DNA of 64,000 bases from Nonlabens sp. Ci31 (lineage in GTDB: Bacteria > Bacteroidota > Bacteroidia > Flavobacteriales > Flavobacteriaceae), in the NCBI RefSeq assembly GCF_012974865.1, contig NZ_CP043633.1, positions 2,601,501 through 2,665,500 on the forward strand, read 5' to 3'. Made by a program: the position numbers and the translations under genes. Positions 47,259 through 56,283 of the stretch are shown here, piece by piece (position 1 is the stretch's first letter; each line of letters starts with the position of its first letter). The notes below the pieces were generated by a model. It did no database searches. It was not told the DNA's origin and saw nothing but the letters and a program-made list of their open reading frames with translations.

Positions 47259-47999
47259 TTGAAAAAAATCGCGGTTATTCCAGCACGTTTTGAAGCCAGT
47301 AGATTTCCTGGTAAACTCATGAAGGATCTTTGTGGGAAGTCAGTGATCTTACGTACTTATGAAGCAGCCTTGAACACCGGTCTTTTTGATCAAGTACTCG
47401 TTGCGACAGATAGCAAAGTGATCTATGACGAGATTATTAATAATGGGGGAGAAGCGGTAATGAGTCGCAGAGATCACCAAACAGGAAGTGATCGCATTGC
47501 AGAAGCAGTAGAGAATTATAAAGCAGATATAGTCATTAATGTTCAAGGAGATGAGCCATTTACCAATCAAGCAGATCTTAAAAAGCTCATTGAAGTATTT
47601 GAAAATGATCCAAAGAAAGAAATTTCCTTAGCTTCTCTAATGCACGAAATACAGGATCAACAAGATATTCAAAATCCCAATAATGTAAAAGTGATTACAG
47701 ATTTGAGTGGTCATGCCTTGTATTTTTCACGTTCTGTGATTCCATTTCCCAGAGACGAGAACCTTTTACAACCCGTTTTTAAACATATAGGGATTTACGC
47801 TTTTAGAAAAGAAGCTTTATTAGATTTTTATAATCAATCTCCTACACCATTAGAGTTGTCAGAAAAGATAGAGTGTATACGGTATTTGGAGCATGGTAAG
47901 AAAATCAAAATGATTGCTACAGATCACTTAAGTATAGGAATTGACACAGCAGAAGACTTAGAGAAAGCAGTAGTCCAATGGAATCAACTGCATAACTGA
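47259..47999 (+). CDS. kdsB: 3-deoxy-manno-octulosonate cytidylyltransferase
   Basis: 246 residues with a TTG start at 47259. KdsB activates Kdo with CTP to CMP-Kdo for lipid A core assembly, in the cytoplasm. [19 protein letters not shown] near residue 5 is the nucleotide-binding loop; [11 protein letters not shown] near 78, [12 protein letters not shown] near 90 and [12 protein letters not shown] near 170 are diagnostic. The gene is followed by a strong bidirectional terminator. Confidence 0.96.
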   Translation: MKKIAVIPARFEASRFPGKLMKDLCGKSVILRTYEAALNTGLFDQVLVATDSKVIYDEIINNGGEAVMSRRDHQTGSDRIAEAVENYKADIVINVQGDEPFTNQADLKKLIEVFENDPKKEISLASLMHEIQDQQDIQNPNNVKVITDLSGHALYFSRSVIPFPRDENLLQPVFKHIGIYAFRKEALLDFYNQSPTPLELSEKIECIRYLEHGKKIKMIATDHLSIGIDTAEDLEKAVVQWNQLHN

Positions 48000-48004
48000 T
48001 AACA

Positions 48005-48040
48005 AAAAAGGCTCTTATTTAATAAATAAGAGCCTTTTTT
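48005..48040. terminator. Bidirectional terminator after kdsB
   Basis: The hairpin AAAAAGGCTCTTATTT...AAATAAGAGCCTTTTT has a T run on each strand and sits between the converging kdsB and GNAT-like genes. Confidence 0.88.
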
Positions 48041-48057
48041 AATGGGTATTGGAGTAC

Positions 48058-48375
48058 TTAAATAGCAATTCCAACCGGAAGCATATCCTTGTATTTCAAT
48101 CGGTTTTTTCTTACAAAACCTGCAATTTTAGGATGAGTAGGAACCACTTTGAGTTCTTTCTCATTTTTTATGTTTTCAAAAACAGCAGTTAAAAATTCGT
48201 TTCTAAACTCCACATCGTCCTCAAGTTCTTCAGGCATGATTAATTTAGTAAGGAAAATTTTTCTTTCTTGCTGGGCATATTCTATTTTTGCCATCATATC
48301 GCCTTTGCGACATTCGTACTGACGTAAAAATTCATTGTCAGTAACTTCAAGGGTAGCGGAGGTATCCATATACAT
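48058..48375 (-). CDS. GNAT-like N-acetyltransferase (short YjdJ type)
   Basis: About 103-105 residues (starts MYMDTSA; the ATG at 48369 is an equally good start). It keeps the central acetyl-CoA fold: KIEYAQQERKIFLTKLIMPEELEDD, then the helix EFRNEFLTAVFENI and the VVPTHPKIAGFVRKN segment of the short Gcn5-related family. Substrate unknown; cytoplasmic. The promoter box at 48483-48490 would give a leader of about 100 nt. Confidence 0.85.
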   Translation of the reverse strand: MYMDTSATLEVTDNEFLRQYECRKGDMMAKIEYAQQERKIFLTKLIMPEELEDDVEFRNEFLTAVFENIKNEKELKVVPTHPKIAGFVRKNRLKYKDMLPVGIAI

Positions 48376-48482
48376 TATTTTAACTCATTATAACCTACTA
48401 AATAATAGACGATCACTAATTTTATTAAAGGTAACTTTATGGTCGATTAGCGATGTGAGTAAAAATTTCACTTATAATGGTG

Positions 48483-48490
48483 CAAAGATA
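48483..48490 (-). promoter_or_regulatory. -7 box TATCTTTG for the GNAT-like gene
   Basis: A minus-strand TATCTTTG in the divergent region between the GNAT-like gene and the alpha/beta hydrolase, about 108 bp from the start codon, implying a long leader. Confidence 0.4.
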
Positions 48491-48556
48491 GTTTAAAATT
48501 GATGCATAAAAGGAAATATTAATGTTAAACCACTGATGTAAATCATTACTTAACTT

Positions 48557-49204
48557 ATGAGACACGTTTACCTTATGCCGGGTATGGCAGCTTCTTCTTT
48601 AATTTTCGAGAATATACAACTTCCTGAAAATGAATTTACTCTTCATTATTTAGAATGGATGATCCCTGAAAAAAAGGAAAGTTTGACTTCGTATGTCAGA
48701 CGCTTATTAACATTAGTCACTCACGAAAACCCGGTTCTTATAGGGGTTTCTTTCGGCGGTATAATTGTTCAGGAAATGGCAAAACAGATAACCGTAGATA
48801 AACTTATTCTTATCTCTACCGTTAAATCTAACAAAGAATTTCCTAGAAGGATGCGGTTTTCCAGAAGGCTAGGCTTGCATAAAATTTTCCCTACTCGTCT
48901 TGTAGAAAGTTTTGATGTATTGAGTTCATACAGTTTTGGTATTGCTTCTAAGAAAATAGAAATGTATAAAAAATACCTTTCTGTAAATAGCTCTATTTAC
49001 CTAGACTGGGCGCTGGACACCATTATCAACTGGGATCAAGAAGAATCCTTACCTGGTGTTATTCATATTCATGGCGATGCAGATCCTGTTTTTCCTATTA
49101 AATACATTAACGATTGCATTGTTATTCCTAAGGGGACTCATGTAATGATTGTGAACAGATACCGCTGGTTCAATGAACATTTGCCAGCACTTATTCTTTC
49201 ATGA
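48557..49204 (+). CDS. Alpha/beta hydrolase
   Basis: 215 residues. YLMPGMAASSLIFENI near residue 5 is the oxyanion loop, GVSFGGIIVQEMA near 74 the nucleophile elbow (Ser), DGDADPVFP-like IHGDADPVFPIKY near 170 holds the acid, and GTHVMIV near 195 the His. The cap region is short. Substrate unknown; cytoplasmic. It ends 76 bp before the lytic transglycosylase gene, which has its own promoter. Confidence 0.82.
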   Translation: MRHVYLMPGMAASSLIFENIQLPENEFTLHYLEWMIPEKKESLTSYVRRLLTLVTHENPVLIGVSFGGIIVQEMAKQITVDKLILISTVKSNKEFPRRMRFSRRLGLHKIFPTRLVESFDVLSSYSFGIASKKIEMYKKYLSVNSSIYLDWALDTIINWDQEESLPGVIHIHGDADPVFPIKYINDCIVIPKGTHVMIVNRYRWFNEHLPALILS

Positions 49205-49254
49205 AAAGGAGAAAGCTTAACGGTTTGTTAGACGTTAATCGTTACATCTTTATA

Positions 49255-49262
49255 TATCTTTG
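49255..49262 (+). promoter_or_regulatory. -7 box TATCTTTG for the lytic transglycosylase gene
   Basis: It overlaps the in-frame TTG at 49260, so that TTG cannot be the true start; the ATG at 49281 lies 18 bp downstream of the box. Confidence 0.5.
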
Positions 49263-49280
49263 AACAAATTTGTTAAACTC

Positions 49281-50222
49281 ATGAAAAAAATACTTTTAGG
49301 GGCTGGAATAGCCATCGTTTTTATAGTAATCATTAGTGCTATCCAACAAGGAGGAGCTGCTTCTGCAATTGCTACCTTGAATACATCGACTGATGTAAAA
49401 GTTGAAAAACGTGTACAAAATTATAATGTTTACAGTATCAACTTACCTAAAAGTCTTGATTTTGCTGGTGAAGCAGTACCGCTTAACCAACCAGATATAA
49501 GAGAACGAGTTGATCGTGAGTTTCTAGTAAATACCTATTGGCAATCTAATGGGATATTACTTATTAAAAGAGCTCAGAAATATTTTCCAATAATTGAGCC
49601 TATTCTTGCAGAAAACGGTGTGCCAGACGATTTTAAATATCTAGCGGTTATAGAAAGTGGTTTACAAAATGTTACTTCTCCAGCTGGAGCCAGAGGTTTT
49701 TGGCAAATTATGACAGGAACAGGTAGGGAATTAGGATTGGAAGTAAATGATAATGTTGACGAGCGCTACCATATAGAAATGGCGACCAAAGCGGCATGCG
49801 ATTATTTAAAAGAAAGCAAATCAAAATTTGGAACCTGGACTCTTGCTGGAGCTGCCTATAATGCCGGTAACGGAGGAATCAATAAACAGTTAGAAGCGCA
49901 AGGAGTTGAAAGTTATTACGATCTTCTTTTAGGAGAAGAAACTGGTCGTTATGTTTTTAGAATTCTAGCTATCAAAGAGATTCTTAAAAGCCCGAAAAAC
50001 TTTGGCTTTAACGTAAATCCCAGTCATGGGTATGAAGTTATTCCTACTAAAAATGTTTTGGTAGATTATGAGGTGGATGATCTTTCCGCTTTCGCGAAAG
50101 CGAATAACATCAATTATAAAATTCTTAAAATTCACAACCCTTGGCTAAGAGAGCCTAGGTTAGATAATAAATCAAAAAAGGAATATGCCATCGCTATTCC
50201 TGAAAAGGGATACTACAATTAA
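49281..50222 (+). CDS. Lytic transglycosylase (MltD-like, SLT fold)
   Basis: 313 residues from ATG 49281 (MKKILLGAGIAIVFIVIISAI: signal/anchor). The SLT domain spans about 95-235: LAVIESGLQNVTSPAGARGFWQIMTGTGRELGL (catalytic Glu in ESG), and AAYNAGNGGIN. The enzyme cleaves the glycan backbone of peptidoglycan non-hydrolytically in the periplasm. A C-terminal LysM-like segment follows (YEVDDLSAFAKANNINYKIL), within which a palindrome copy encodes SAFAKA. Cardiolipin synthase follows 2 bp later, so they share an operon. Confidence 0.92.
   Translation: MKKILLGAGIAIVFIVIISAIQQGGAASAIATLNTSTDVKVEKRVQNYNVYSINLPKSLDFAGEAVPLNQPDIRERVDREFLVNTYWQSNGILLIKRAQKYFPIIEPILAENGVPDDFKYLAVIESGLQNVTSPAGARGFWQIMTGTGRELGLEVNDNVDERYHIEMATKAACDYLKESKSKFGTWTLAGAAYNAGNGGINKQLEAQGVESYYDLLLGEETGRYVFRILAIKEILKSPKNFGFNVNPSHGYEVIPTKNVLVDYEVDDLSAFAKANNINYKILKIHNPWLREPRLDNKSKKEYAIAIPEKGYYN
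50087..50102. repeat. Dispersed palindrome inside the lytic transglycosylase gene
   Basis: CGCTTTCGCGAAAGCG, exact, read in frame as Ala-Phe-Ala-Lys-Ala in a LysM-like segment. Confidence 0.9.
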
Positions 50223-50224
50223 GA

Positions 50225-51703
50225 ATGATTAATTGGATTCTTTCTAACTGGTTTACGAGTCTTCTTATCATCAATTATTTGGTGGCGCTGAGTGCTGCAT
50301 TTTTTCTTATAAGAAGCAATCAAAATCCAAGAAAGACACTTTCTTCCCTTTTATTTTTAGTTGCTCTTCCTTTTATAGGTTTAGGTATTTATTATTTCTT
50401 CGGACTCGAATATAGAAAGTCAAAGATCTTTAAACGCAAAGAATTGACTGCACACAAACTAATTAAGGATTGGAACACAAGGTTATATTTGTCAGATGAG
50501 AAGTTAACGGAGTATGAAAATGATTTTTTAGAAGAAAGAGTAAAATTAGTCCGACTTTTAAATTACAACCAATCTGCAGCTCTTACCTTACAAAATGATC
50601 TAAAAGTTCTTATCAACGGAAAGCAAACCTTTAAAAGTATTTTTAAAGATCTAGATGAAGCAAAAGATCATATACACCTAGACTATTTTATTATTCAAGA
50701 TGATCGTATAGGAAGTCAGTTTATCGATAAATTAATTGCTGCTCGTAAACGAGGCATAGAGGTAAAACTCATATACGATTCTGTTGGAAGTAATATTTCT
50801 AGAAATGCAAAAGGCAGAATGAAAGATGCAGGAATAGAATTCCACGCATTTATGCCGGTGTTGTTTTCAAACTTTACCCGTAAAGCAAATTATAGAAATC
50901 ACCGTAAGATTTGTATAGTCGACGGTCATATAGGTTACTTAGGGGGTATTAATATAAGTGATGATTATATAAACACTAAAGAGGATCCTTCTAAACTATA
51001 CTGGAGAGACACTCATTTACGTATAGAAGGGCATGCTGTAAAAAGTATGCAATTACAGTGGTTGCTTAACTGGTACTTTGTTTGTGACCATATTAAAAAT
51101 GAAACGGATCTTGTAATTCCAGACTCTTATTTTCCTGAAATAGACGAGAAGAAAAATAAACCTGTACAAATAGCCGCAAGTGGTCCAGATACGGATTGGG
51201 CAAATATTATGGAGGCTATTTTTATGGCCATCACCACAGCAGAGAAGAGTATTAAAATCACTACACCTTATTTTATTCCTAATGAAGCTATTTTTACGGC
51301 ACTTAAAAGTGCTGCAAGAGGCGGAGTAAAAGTAGACATCATGGTACCTAAGAAAGGGGATAGTTGGGCAGCGAGATATGCGAGTCGCTCTTATTTTAGA
51401 GAGATTCTTGAAAGTGGCGTAAAAATACACTGGTACCATCGGGGGATGTTGCATGCAAAAACAATGGTGGTAGATGAAGAGTTTGCCACTATAGGAACTT
51501 CTAATATGGACTACAGAAGTTTTGATATTAATTTTGAGATCAACGCCCTTATTTTTGACGAAGATATTTCTGAAGAGCTCAATGATCAATTTTATAAAGA
51601 TTTAGACTATTGTGAACAAGTTGTTATTGAAAAGTGGGTAAAAAGGGATAAATGGAATAAAATGAAAGAGTCTTTTTGTAGATTGTGGGCTCCATTATTA
51701 TAA
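50225..51703 (+). CDS. cls: Cardiolipin synthase
   Basis: 492 residues of the phospholipase D superfamily. Two N-terminal membrane segments (about 5-28 and 37-60) hold it in the inner membrane. HKD motifs: HRKICIVDGHIGYLGG near residue 225 and HAKTMVVDEEFATIGTSN near 410. It joins two phosphatidylglycerols (or PG with another donor) into cardiolipin. It begins 2 bp after the lytic transglycosylase stop. The TauE/SafE gene starts 3 bp after it. Confidence 0.95.
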   Translation: MINWILSNWFTSLLIINYLVALSAAFFLIRSNQNPRKTLSSLLFLVALPFIGLGIYYFFGLEYRKSKIFKRKELTAHKLIKDWNTRLYLSDEKLTEYENDFLEERVKLVRLLNYNQSAALTLQNDLKVLINGKQTFKSIFKDLDEAKDHIHLDYFIIQDDRIGSQFIDKLIAARKRGIEVKLIYDSVGSNISRNAKGRMKDAGIEFHAFMPVLFSNFTRKANYRNHRKICIVDGHIGYLGGINISDDYINTKEDPSKLYWRDTHLRIEGHAVKSMQLQWLLNWYFVCDHIKNETDLVIPDSYFPEIDEKKNKPVQIAASGPDTDWANIMEAIFMAITTAEKSIKITTPYFIPNEAIFTALKSAARGGVKVDIMVPKKGDSWAARYASRSYFREILESGVKIHWYHRGMLHAKTMVVDEEFATIGTSNMDYRSFDINFEINALIFDEDISEELNDQFYKDLDYCEQVVIEKWVKRDKWNKMKESFCRLWAPLL

Positions 51704-51705
51704 TC

Positions 51706-52110
51706 ATGAAATCAACTAAAATGAGCTTAACAACTGTATTACTACTATTATTAATAGGAATGCTTGCCGGTGTTTTGAGTGGTAGTGTAGGCGTAGGTGG
51801 AGGTGTCATTATGGTACCTCTAGCTATCTGGTTTTTAGGGTACTCCCAGCATCAAGCGCAAGGAATGAGCCTGGCTGTGCTGGCTGTACCTGTGACCTTA
51901 CTCGCTGCTTATACTTATCATACCAACGGTCATACGCTAGACTGGCGTTATGCTCTCATTATTGCAGTAGCATTTGTAGTAGGTGGTTATTTTGGTTCCA
52001 AGATCGCTATTAGTCTTAATCAGCAAATGCTTAAAAAGGTATTTGGAGTTATATTATTAGTCGTTGCAATTAAAATGATTTTTTTCTCTAGTGCTAAAGG
52101 AGTTAGTTAA
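51706..52110 (+). CDS. TauE/SafE family membrane protein, half-size
   Basis: 135 residues from ATG 51706 (MKSTKMSLTTVLLL). LIGMLAGVLSGSVGVGGGVIMVPL near residue 10 is the family's N-terminal repeat motif; four hydrophobic segments in all. Full-length transporters have two such repeats (about 250 residues), so this is a half protein that may work as a homodimer. Proposed anion (sulfite/taurine-like) export; the substrate is unproved. An in-frame GTG at 51685 lies inside cls and is rejected as the start. Confidence 0.82.
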   Translation: MKSTKMSLTTVLLLLLIGMLAGVLSGSVGVGGGVIMVPLAIWFLGYSQHQAQGMSLAVLAVPVTLLAAYTYHTNGHTLDWRYALIIAVAFVVGGYFGSKIAISLNQQMLKKVFGVILLVVAIKMIFFSSAKGVS

Positions 52111-52181
52111 GAAAACCCTAACATTTTTAAAGATCTAAATCACCGACATTTACATACTTATTAAAATTTAAAAATCACACC

Positions 52182-53027
52182 ATGAAAAAATTAATAGTTG
52201 TTTTAAGTTTAATGCTTGTTGCTACTACTGTTAAGGCTCAGATAGATGCGCCACAACCTAGCCCAAGCGCTAAGGCTATGCAAACCGTAGGTCTTACAGA
52301 AGTTACTTTAGAATATTCTCGTCCAGCAAAAAGAGGAAGAGATATTTTTGGAGAGTTAGTGCCATTTGATAAACTGTGGAGAACTGGTGCAAACTCAAAT
52401 TCCATGATTACATTTTCTGATGATGTCAAATTTGCTGGTACTGACGTAGAAGCAGGGACTTACGCTGTTTACACAAAACCAGGAAAGAAAGAATGGACCG
52501 TAATGTTATACAACGATACGAGCAACTGGGGTAACCCTAGAACTTGGGATGAAGATAAAGTAGTGGCTACTGCTACCGTAGAAACTAAAAAATTGAAAAA
52601 TGAAGTAGAAAGCTGGACCATGGCAATCAACGAAGTTTCTATGGAAGGTGCTCATTTACAAATGATGTGGGATGAAACATTAGTAGCTGTTCCCTTTTCT
52701 GTTCCTACAGCTGCAAAAACACAAGCGAGTATCGATAAAGTAATGGCAGGACCATCAGCAGACGATTATTACAGTGCTGCTACTTTTTACTTGGACGCAA
52801 ATAAAAACTTGCAACAAGCACACGAGTGGATATCTGAAGCCGTGGAAGCGCGTCCTGAAGCTTATTGGATGCACAGAAAAAAATCTCTTATAGAGGCAAA
52901 AATGGGTAACAAGTCTGCTGCGATTGCATCGGCAAAAACTTCTTTGACTCTTGCAGAAGAAGCAAAAAATATGGATTACGTAAAATTGAATACAGACAGC
53001 CTTAAAGAATGGGGTGTTAAAATGTAA
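52182..53027 (+). CDS. DUF2911 family secreted protein
   Basis: 281 residues: signal peptide (MKKLIVVLSLMLVATTVKAQ), then the DUF2911 domain (about 25-170) with QTVGLTEVTLEYSRPAKRGRDIFG, WRTGANSNSMITFSDDV and ADVEAGTYAVYTKPG-like TDVEAGTYAVYTKP. The C-terminal third is helical and TPR-like (ADDYYSAATFYLDANKNLQQAHEWISEAVEARPEAYWMHRKK). Periplasmic; the function is unknown. A terminator hairpin follows 65 bp later. Confidence 0.9.
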   Translation: MKKLIVVLSLMLVATTVKAQIDAPQPSPSAKAMQTVGLTEVTLEYSRPAKRGRDIFGELVPFDKLWRTGANSNSMITFSDDVKFAGTDVEAGTYAVYTKPGKKEWTVMLYNDTSNWGNPRTWDEDKVVATATVETKKLKNEVESWTMAINEVSMEGAHLQMMWDETLVAVPFSVPTAAKTQASIDKVMAGPSADDYYSAATFYLDANKNLQQAHEWISEAVEARPEAYWMHRKKSLIEAKMGNKSAAIASAKTSLTLAEEAKNMDYVKLNTDSLKEWGVKM

Positions 53028-53091
53028 ACACAATTTATTGGATTACCGATTTATTGCCATCAAACGCAGTACTATAGCGCAACATTTAAAG

Positions 53092-53122
53092 ACCGTCTGG
53101 AATAATTCTAGACGGTTTTTTT
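53092..53122 (+). terminator. Terminator after the DUF2911 gene
   Basis: Arms ACCGTCT/AGACGGT around an AT-rich loop, followed by seven T residues. Confidence 0.8.
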
Positions 53123-53178
53123 ATTTCTAGACGCAACCATTTTCATTTTTTCATACTTATAGAAAAGAACTTATAACT

Positions 53179-54130
53179 ATGAAGATTATAAATCTATATA
53201 TTCTAGCATCATTTCTGATGTTCTTATCTTGTACAATAGATGAATTGGTGGCGGAGGATGATAATCAAAATACAGTTTCAGCACTTTATAAATACATTGG
53301 GTGCCACCTAGACGTGTCAACTAATCCTCCTACCGAATTGGATTCTACAGTTTATGATGTGATCGATAATAAAATAGAAGTCATGTCAACCTATTATTCT
53401 AATGCAAGTAAGGAGTCTTCTCCATTTAATTACGTAAGTCAGCACTTATTTACTATTATATATTTTGAAGATGCTATTCCAAAATGCCGGAGAGAAGATT
53501 TTTCCTATGACAGTGCAGGATATCTATCAGAACGTTTATCTACTCGAGGTAGTGATTTTTTGAAATATAACTTAAAGCGAATTCAAGACACTACTTATAT
53601 AAACTTAGAAACGAGTACTACTGGTATGACCTATATTTCTATTCCTTCTAACCCTTTATTCAAGGTCGTTACAAATCAAAATGATCAGGTAACTTATGTA
53701 GAGACAAGAGATGATATTAATGGATTTACAAGAAAAACTAATTATAATGTATGATTCCGTGGGTAATTTGATATTTGAAATGGGGAATTCAACTTGCGAT
53801 AATGGTGACATCGTTCCTAATATGGTATCTAACATGACTGACACAAATTTTATCAATCCTATCACAACTCTGTGCAATGAAACATACTCAAAATTTGCCA
53901 ATCATATTTTTTACTCTATAAGATCTGAAGGTATTAATTTGGGTTTAGGACCCAAGAGACTTTCTAGCAACCTTTTAAATTCTTATGAGTATTCACTATT
54001 TACTAACTTTCTAACCTTCCTAATTAATGAATTGAATAATGATGGTCTGATAGAACTTATCACTTATGAAACTAAGGAAGGCAGTGGGATGCCCTTCTCA
54101 TCTTTCAAAGAAGAATTTTACTGTCAATAA
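53179..54130 (+). pseudogene. Lipoprotein with YD-like repeats, broken by a 2-base deletion
   Basis: A signal peptide with lipobox (MKIINLYILASFLMFLSCTID) starts a frame that ends at a TGA at 53752-53754. Restoring two bases (GTATGAT to GTATATGAT near 53749) gives a continuous protein of about 317 residues: ...TRKTNYNV-YDSVGNLIFEMGNST... to the stop at 54130. The total length, 952 bp, is one more than a multiple of three, as expected for a 2-base loss. YDSAGYLSERL and YDSVGNLIFEM are YD-repeat-like phrases. It ends 4 bp before the sigma factor gene, so it belongs to that operon. It may be a sequencing error. Confidence 0.72.
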
Positions 54131-54134
54131 ATTT

Positions 54135-54689
54135 ATGAATCTAGAAAAAATCATAAAGCAATGTAAAAAAGGAGACATAAAGGCTCAAAAAGAGCTTTAT
54201 GACACCTATAAAGACGGGCTTTTTGTTTTGTGTTTAAAGTATAGTAGAAATAGAGAAGAGGCTGAAGACAACTTGCAGGATTCTTTTATGGTGATCTTTA
54301 CTTCCATTGAAAAATATAAGGGTAAAGGTAGTTTTGAAGGATGGATGAAGCGTATAGTGATCAACAAAGCCATCACTTTATTTAAAAGAGAATCTAATTT
54401 TAATGTTTTGATTAATGAAGATATTACAAAAGACATCGTCATTGAAAAATCTTTAATAAGCGCTATTCCTTTACAAGAAATTTTAAGAGCAGTGCAAGAA
54501 TTACCCACGCGATATAAGATGGTGTTCAACCTTTATGAAATGGATAACTACACTCATAAAGAAGTAGCTCAAATGTTGGACATTACTGAGGGCACATCAA
54601 AATCAAACCTGTATAGAGCAAAAGTTATCCTTAAAGAAAGCTTACAAAAATGGAATACTACTTCAAAAAATAGATCGTATGGAAACTAA
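54135..54689 (+). CDS. ECF-type RNA polymerase sigma factor
   Basis: 184 residues from ATG 54135 (MNLEKIIKQCKKGD). Region 2 includes KAQKELYDTYKDGLFVLCLKY, NREEAEDNLQDSFMVIFTSI and the -10-recognition helix FEGWMKRIVINKAITLFK; region 4 includes LPTRYKMVFNLYEMDNYTHKEVAQMLDITEGTSKSNLYRAKVIL. It directs RNA polymerase to a specific regulon. It overlaps the next gene by 11 bp, and that gene encodes its likely anti-sigma factor, so the two are translationally coupled. Confidence 0.94.
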   Translation: MNLEKIIKQCKKGDIKAQKELYDTYKDGLFVLCLKYSRNREEAEDNLQDSFMVIFTSIEKYKGKGSFEGWMKRIVINKAITLFKRESNFNVLINEDITKDIVIEKSLISAIPLQEILRAVQELPTRYKMVFNLYEMDNYTHKEVAQMLDITEGTSKSNLYRAKVILKESLQKWNTTSKNRSYGN

Positions 54690-56034
54690 GAAAGATATAG
54701 GATCGGCGATAAAGAATCAGCTAGAATCGTTACATGCAACTCCTAGCGACAAGGTCTGGAAACAATTAGAATCTGATTTGCAAAAGAAGAAGAGGGGAAG
54801 AGCGCTGCCATTTTGGCTTTGGTACGCAGGAATAGGTGTTTTAGCAATCGGAATTTTGATAGGAGGTTCTTTTCATTATTTATCAAGTACTCCTGATAGT
54901 TTTCCAGTAGAAAATAAAATTTCTTCTTCAAATAAAAACTCCAGTAGTGAGGTTCAAGACGAACAAATAGAATTGCAAAAAAACGCTTCTTTACTTAATA
55001 ATGATAGCAATACTAATGATGCTTTATTAAATGATGAGCATCAAGCAAAAGGAGTTCTTAACAGTACGGATTCAAAACAAGATAAAGAGGATAGGAACTC
55101 CATAGCAAAAGAATCAAATCTCATAGCAAAGGAACCTTTTGAGCTAGCTTCAAACTTTAACCCGCAAAAAAATAAAAATAATAGTGCTGACGATTTTCCA
55201 TTAGAATTTGAAAAGGAAGAACAGAAATCTGTCATCAATTCACATGCAGTTGAAAAAATGCTGATTGATAAGGATACGCTATCATCAAAAATTACCGACC
55301 TAGATAAAAGCCCTAAGCAACTTAAAGAGGAAAATCTCACTTTATCAAATGACAGTACAAGTCTACCACTTAAGAGGAACCCTTGGAGTGCCAGCGTTTC
55401 TGGAATAGTTAATTTTTACGACAATTTTAAAAATGGATCTTTAATTGATAGAAATTTTGATGGCAATCAAGTCGATAGAAAGGTACACTTGAATTATGGG
55501 CTTGCCTTACACTATAATCTCAATACAGAATGGACTTTAAGAATAGGAGCAAACCTAATTAAATATGACCAAACTACCCGAAGAGCAGACTCCACAGCGA
55601 TTGATTTTGAAAATCTTGAATATGTTCGATATACCACAGAAGTTTCAGAAATAAATAGTTTTGTAAATAACTCTGAAACGATAGACATCACTCAAAATTT
55701 CACCTACCTAGAAATACCTTTACAAATGAGGTATTCCTTTTATGGAGAAGAAGTAGATTTTGGTGTAATAGGTGGTTTACAATCGAGAATACTTTTAACA
55801 GATAATATTATTTTGGATTCTGACACAAGACAGCTCAAAATAGGCGAGTCGAGTACGATTTACGATATAGGAGTTTCGGCACATTTTTCTCTTGCATCTA
55901 GAATAAAGCTGTATAAGAAGTTTTATTTCAATATAGAACCTTCCATTTACTACCATTTAAAACCTTATGAGACGGATAGAATTAACTCCCCTTCAGAATT
56001 TAGATTTACGAGCAGTTTAGAATATAAGTTTTAA
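54679..56034 (+). CDS. Likely dual-membrane-spanning anti-sigma factor with an outer-membrane beta-barrel
   Basis: 451 residues in three parts. Residues 1-43 are cytoplasmic (GSAIKNQLESLHATPSDKVWKQLESDL), resembling the sigma-binding end of Bacteroidota anti-sigma factors. One inner-membrane segment follows (about 44-68, LPFWLWYAGIGVLAIGILIG). Residues 70-230 are a long, low-complexity, charged and Ser/Asn-rich linker able to cross the periplasm. Residues 236-451 are an outer-membrane-barrel-like domain (WSASVSGIVNFYDNF, LNYGLALHYNL, YLEIPLQMRYSF, ending FRFTSSLEYKF, an aromatic C-terminal strand). This layout matches the dual-membrane-spanning anti-sigma factors described in Bacteroides thetaiotaomicron (Dma family). 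It is coupled to the preceding sigma gene by an 11-bp overlap. Confidence 0.85.
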   Translation: METKKDIGSAIKNQLESLHATPSDKVWKQLESDLQKKKRGRALPFWLWYAGIGVLAIGILIGGSFHYLSSTPDSFPVENKISSSNKNSSSEVQDEQIELQKNASLLNNDSNTNDALLNDEHQAKGVLNSTDSKQDKEDRNSIAKESNLIAKEPFELASNFNPQKNKNNSADDFPLEFEKEEQKSVINSHAVEKMLIDKDTLSSKITDLDKSPKQLKEENLTLSNDSTSLPLKRNPWSASVSGIVNFYDNFKNGSLIDRNFDGNQVDRKVHLNYGLALHYNLNTEWTLRIGANLIKYDQTTRRADSTAIDFENLEYVRYTTEVSEINSFVNNSETIDITQNFTYLEIPLQMRYSFYGEEVDFGVIGGLQSRILLTDNIILDSDTRQLKIGESSTIYDIGVSAHFSLASRIKLYKKFYFNIEPSIYYHLKPYETDRINSPSEFRFTSSLEYKF

Positions 56035-56073
56035 GTAATGTCAAATTTCGATAGCATTATATGGAAAAAGTTA

Positions 56074-56091
56074 CCGCTTTCGCGAAAGCGG
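56074..56091. repeat. Dispersed palindrome downstream of the anti-sigma gene
   Basis: CCGCTTTCGCGAAAGCGG, exact and extended by one pair, 40 bp after the stop codon. It could end the sigma operon, but no T tract follows. Confidence 0.9.
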
Positions 56092-56283
56092 AACACTTCT
56101 AAATCTTATCCATAATTAGGCTTTCTAAGAAGATAAACTTCCTGTAAAAATTTAAAATCAGGAATTTATGATGTAAACGCAAAACCAGTAAAGAAAGAAA
56201 TAACGCTCATCTGATACAAGATGGTAAAACATTAAAAACAACATTTGAACCGAAGCTATTCACTAAAAAAAAATAAATAAAAG

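Noticed and set aside
51053..51589. 178-codon minus-strand ORF inside cls
   Set aside because: It is antisense to the second half of cardiolipin synthase, including its second HKD motif.
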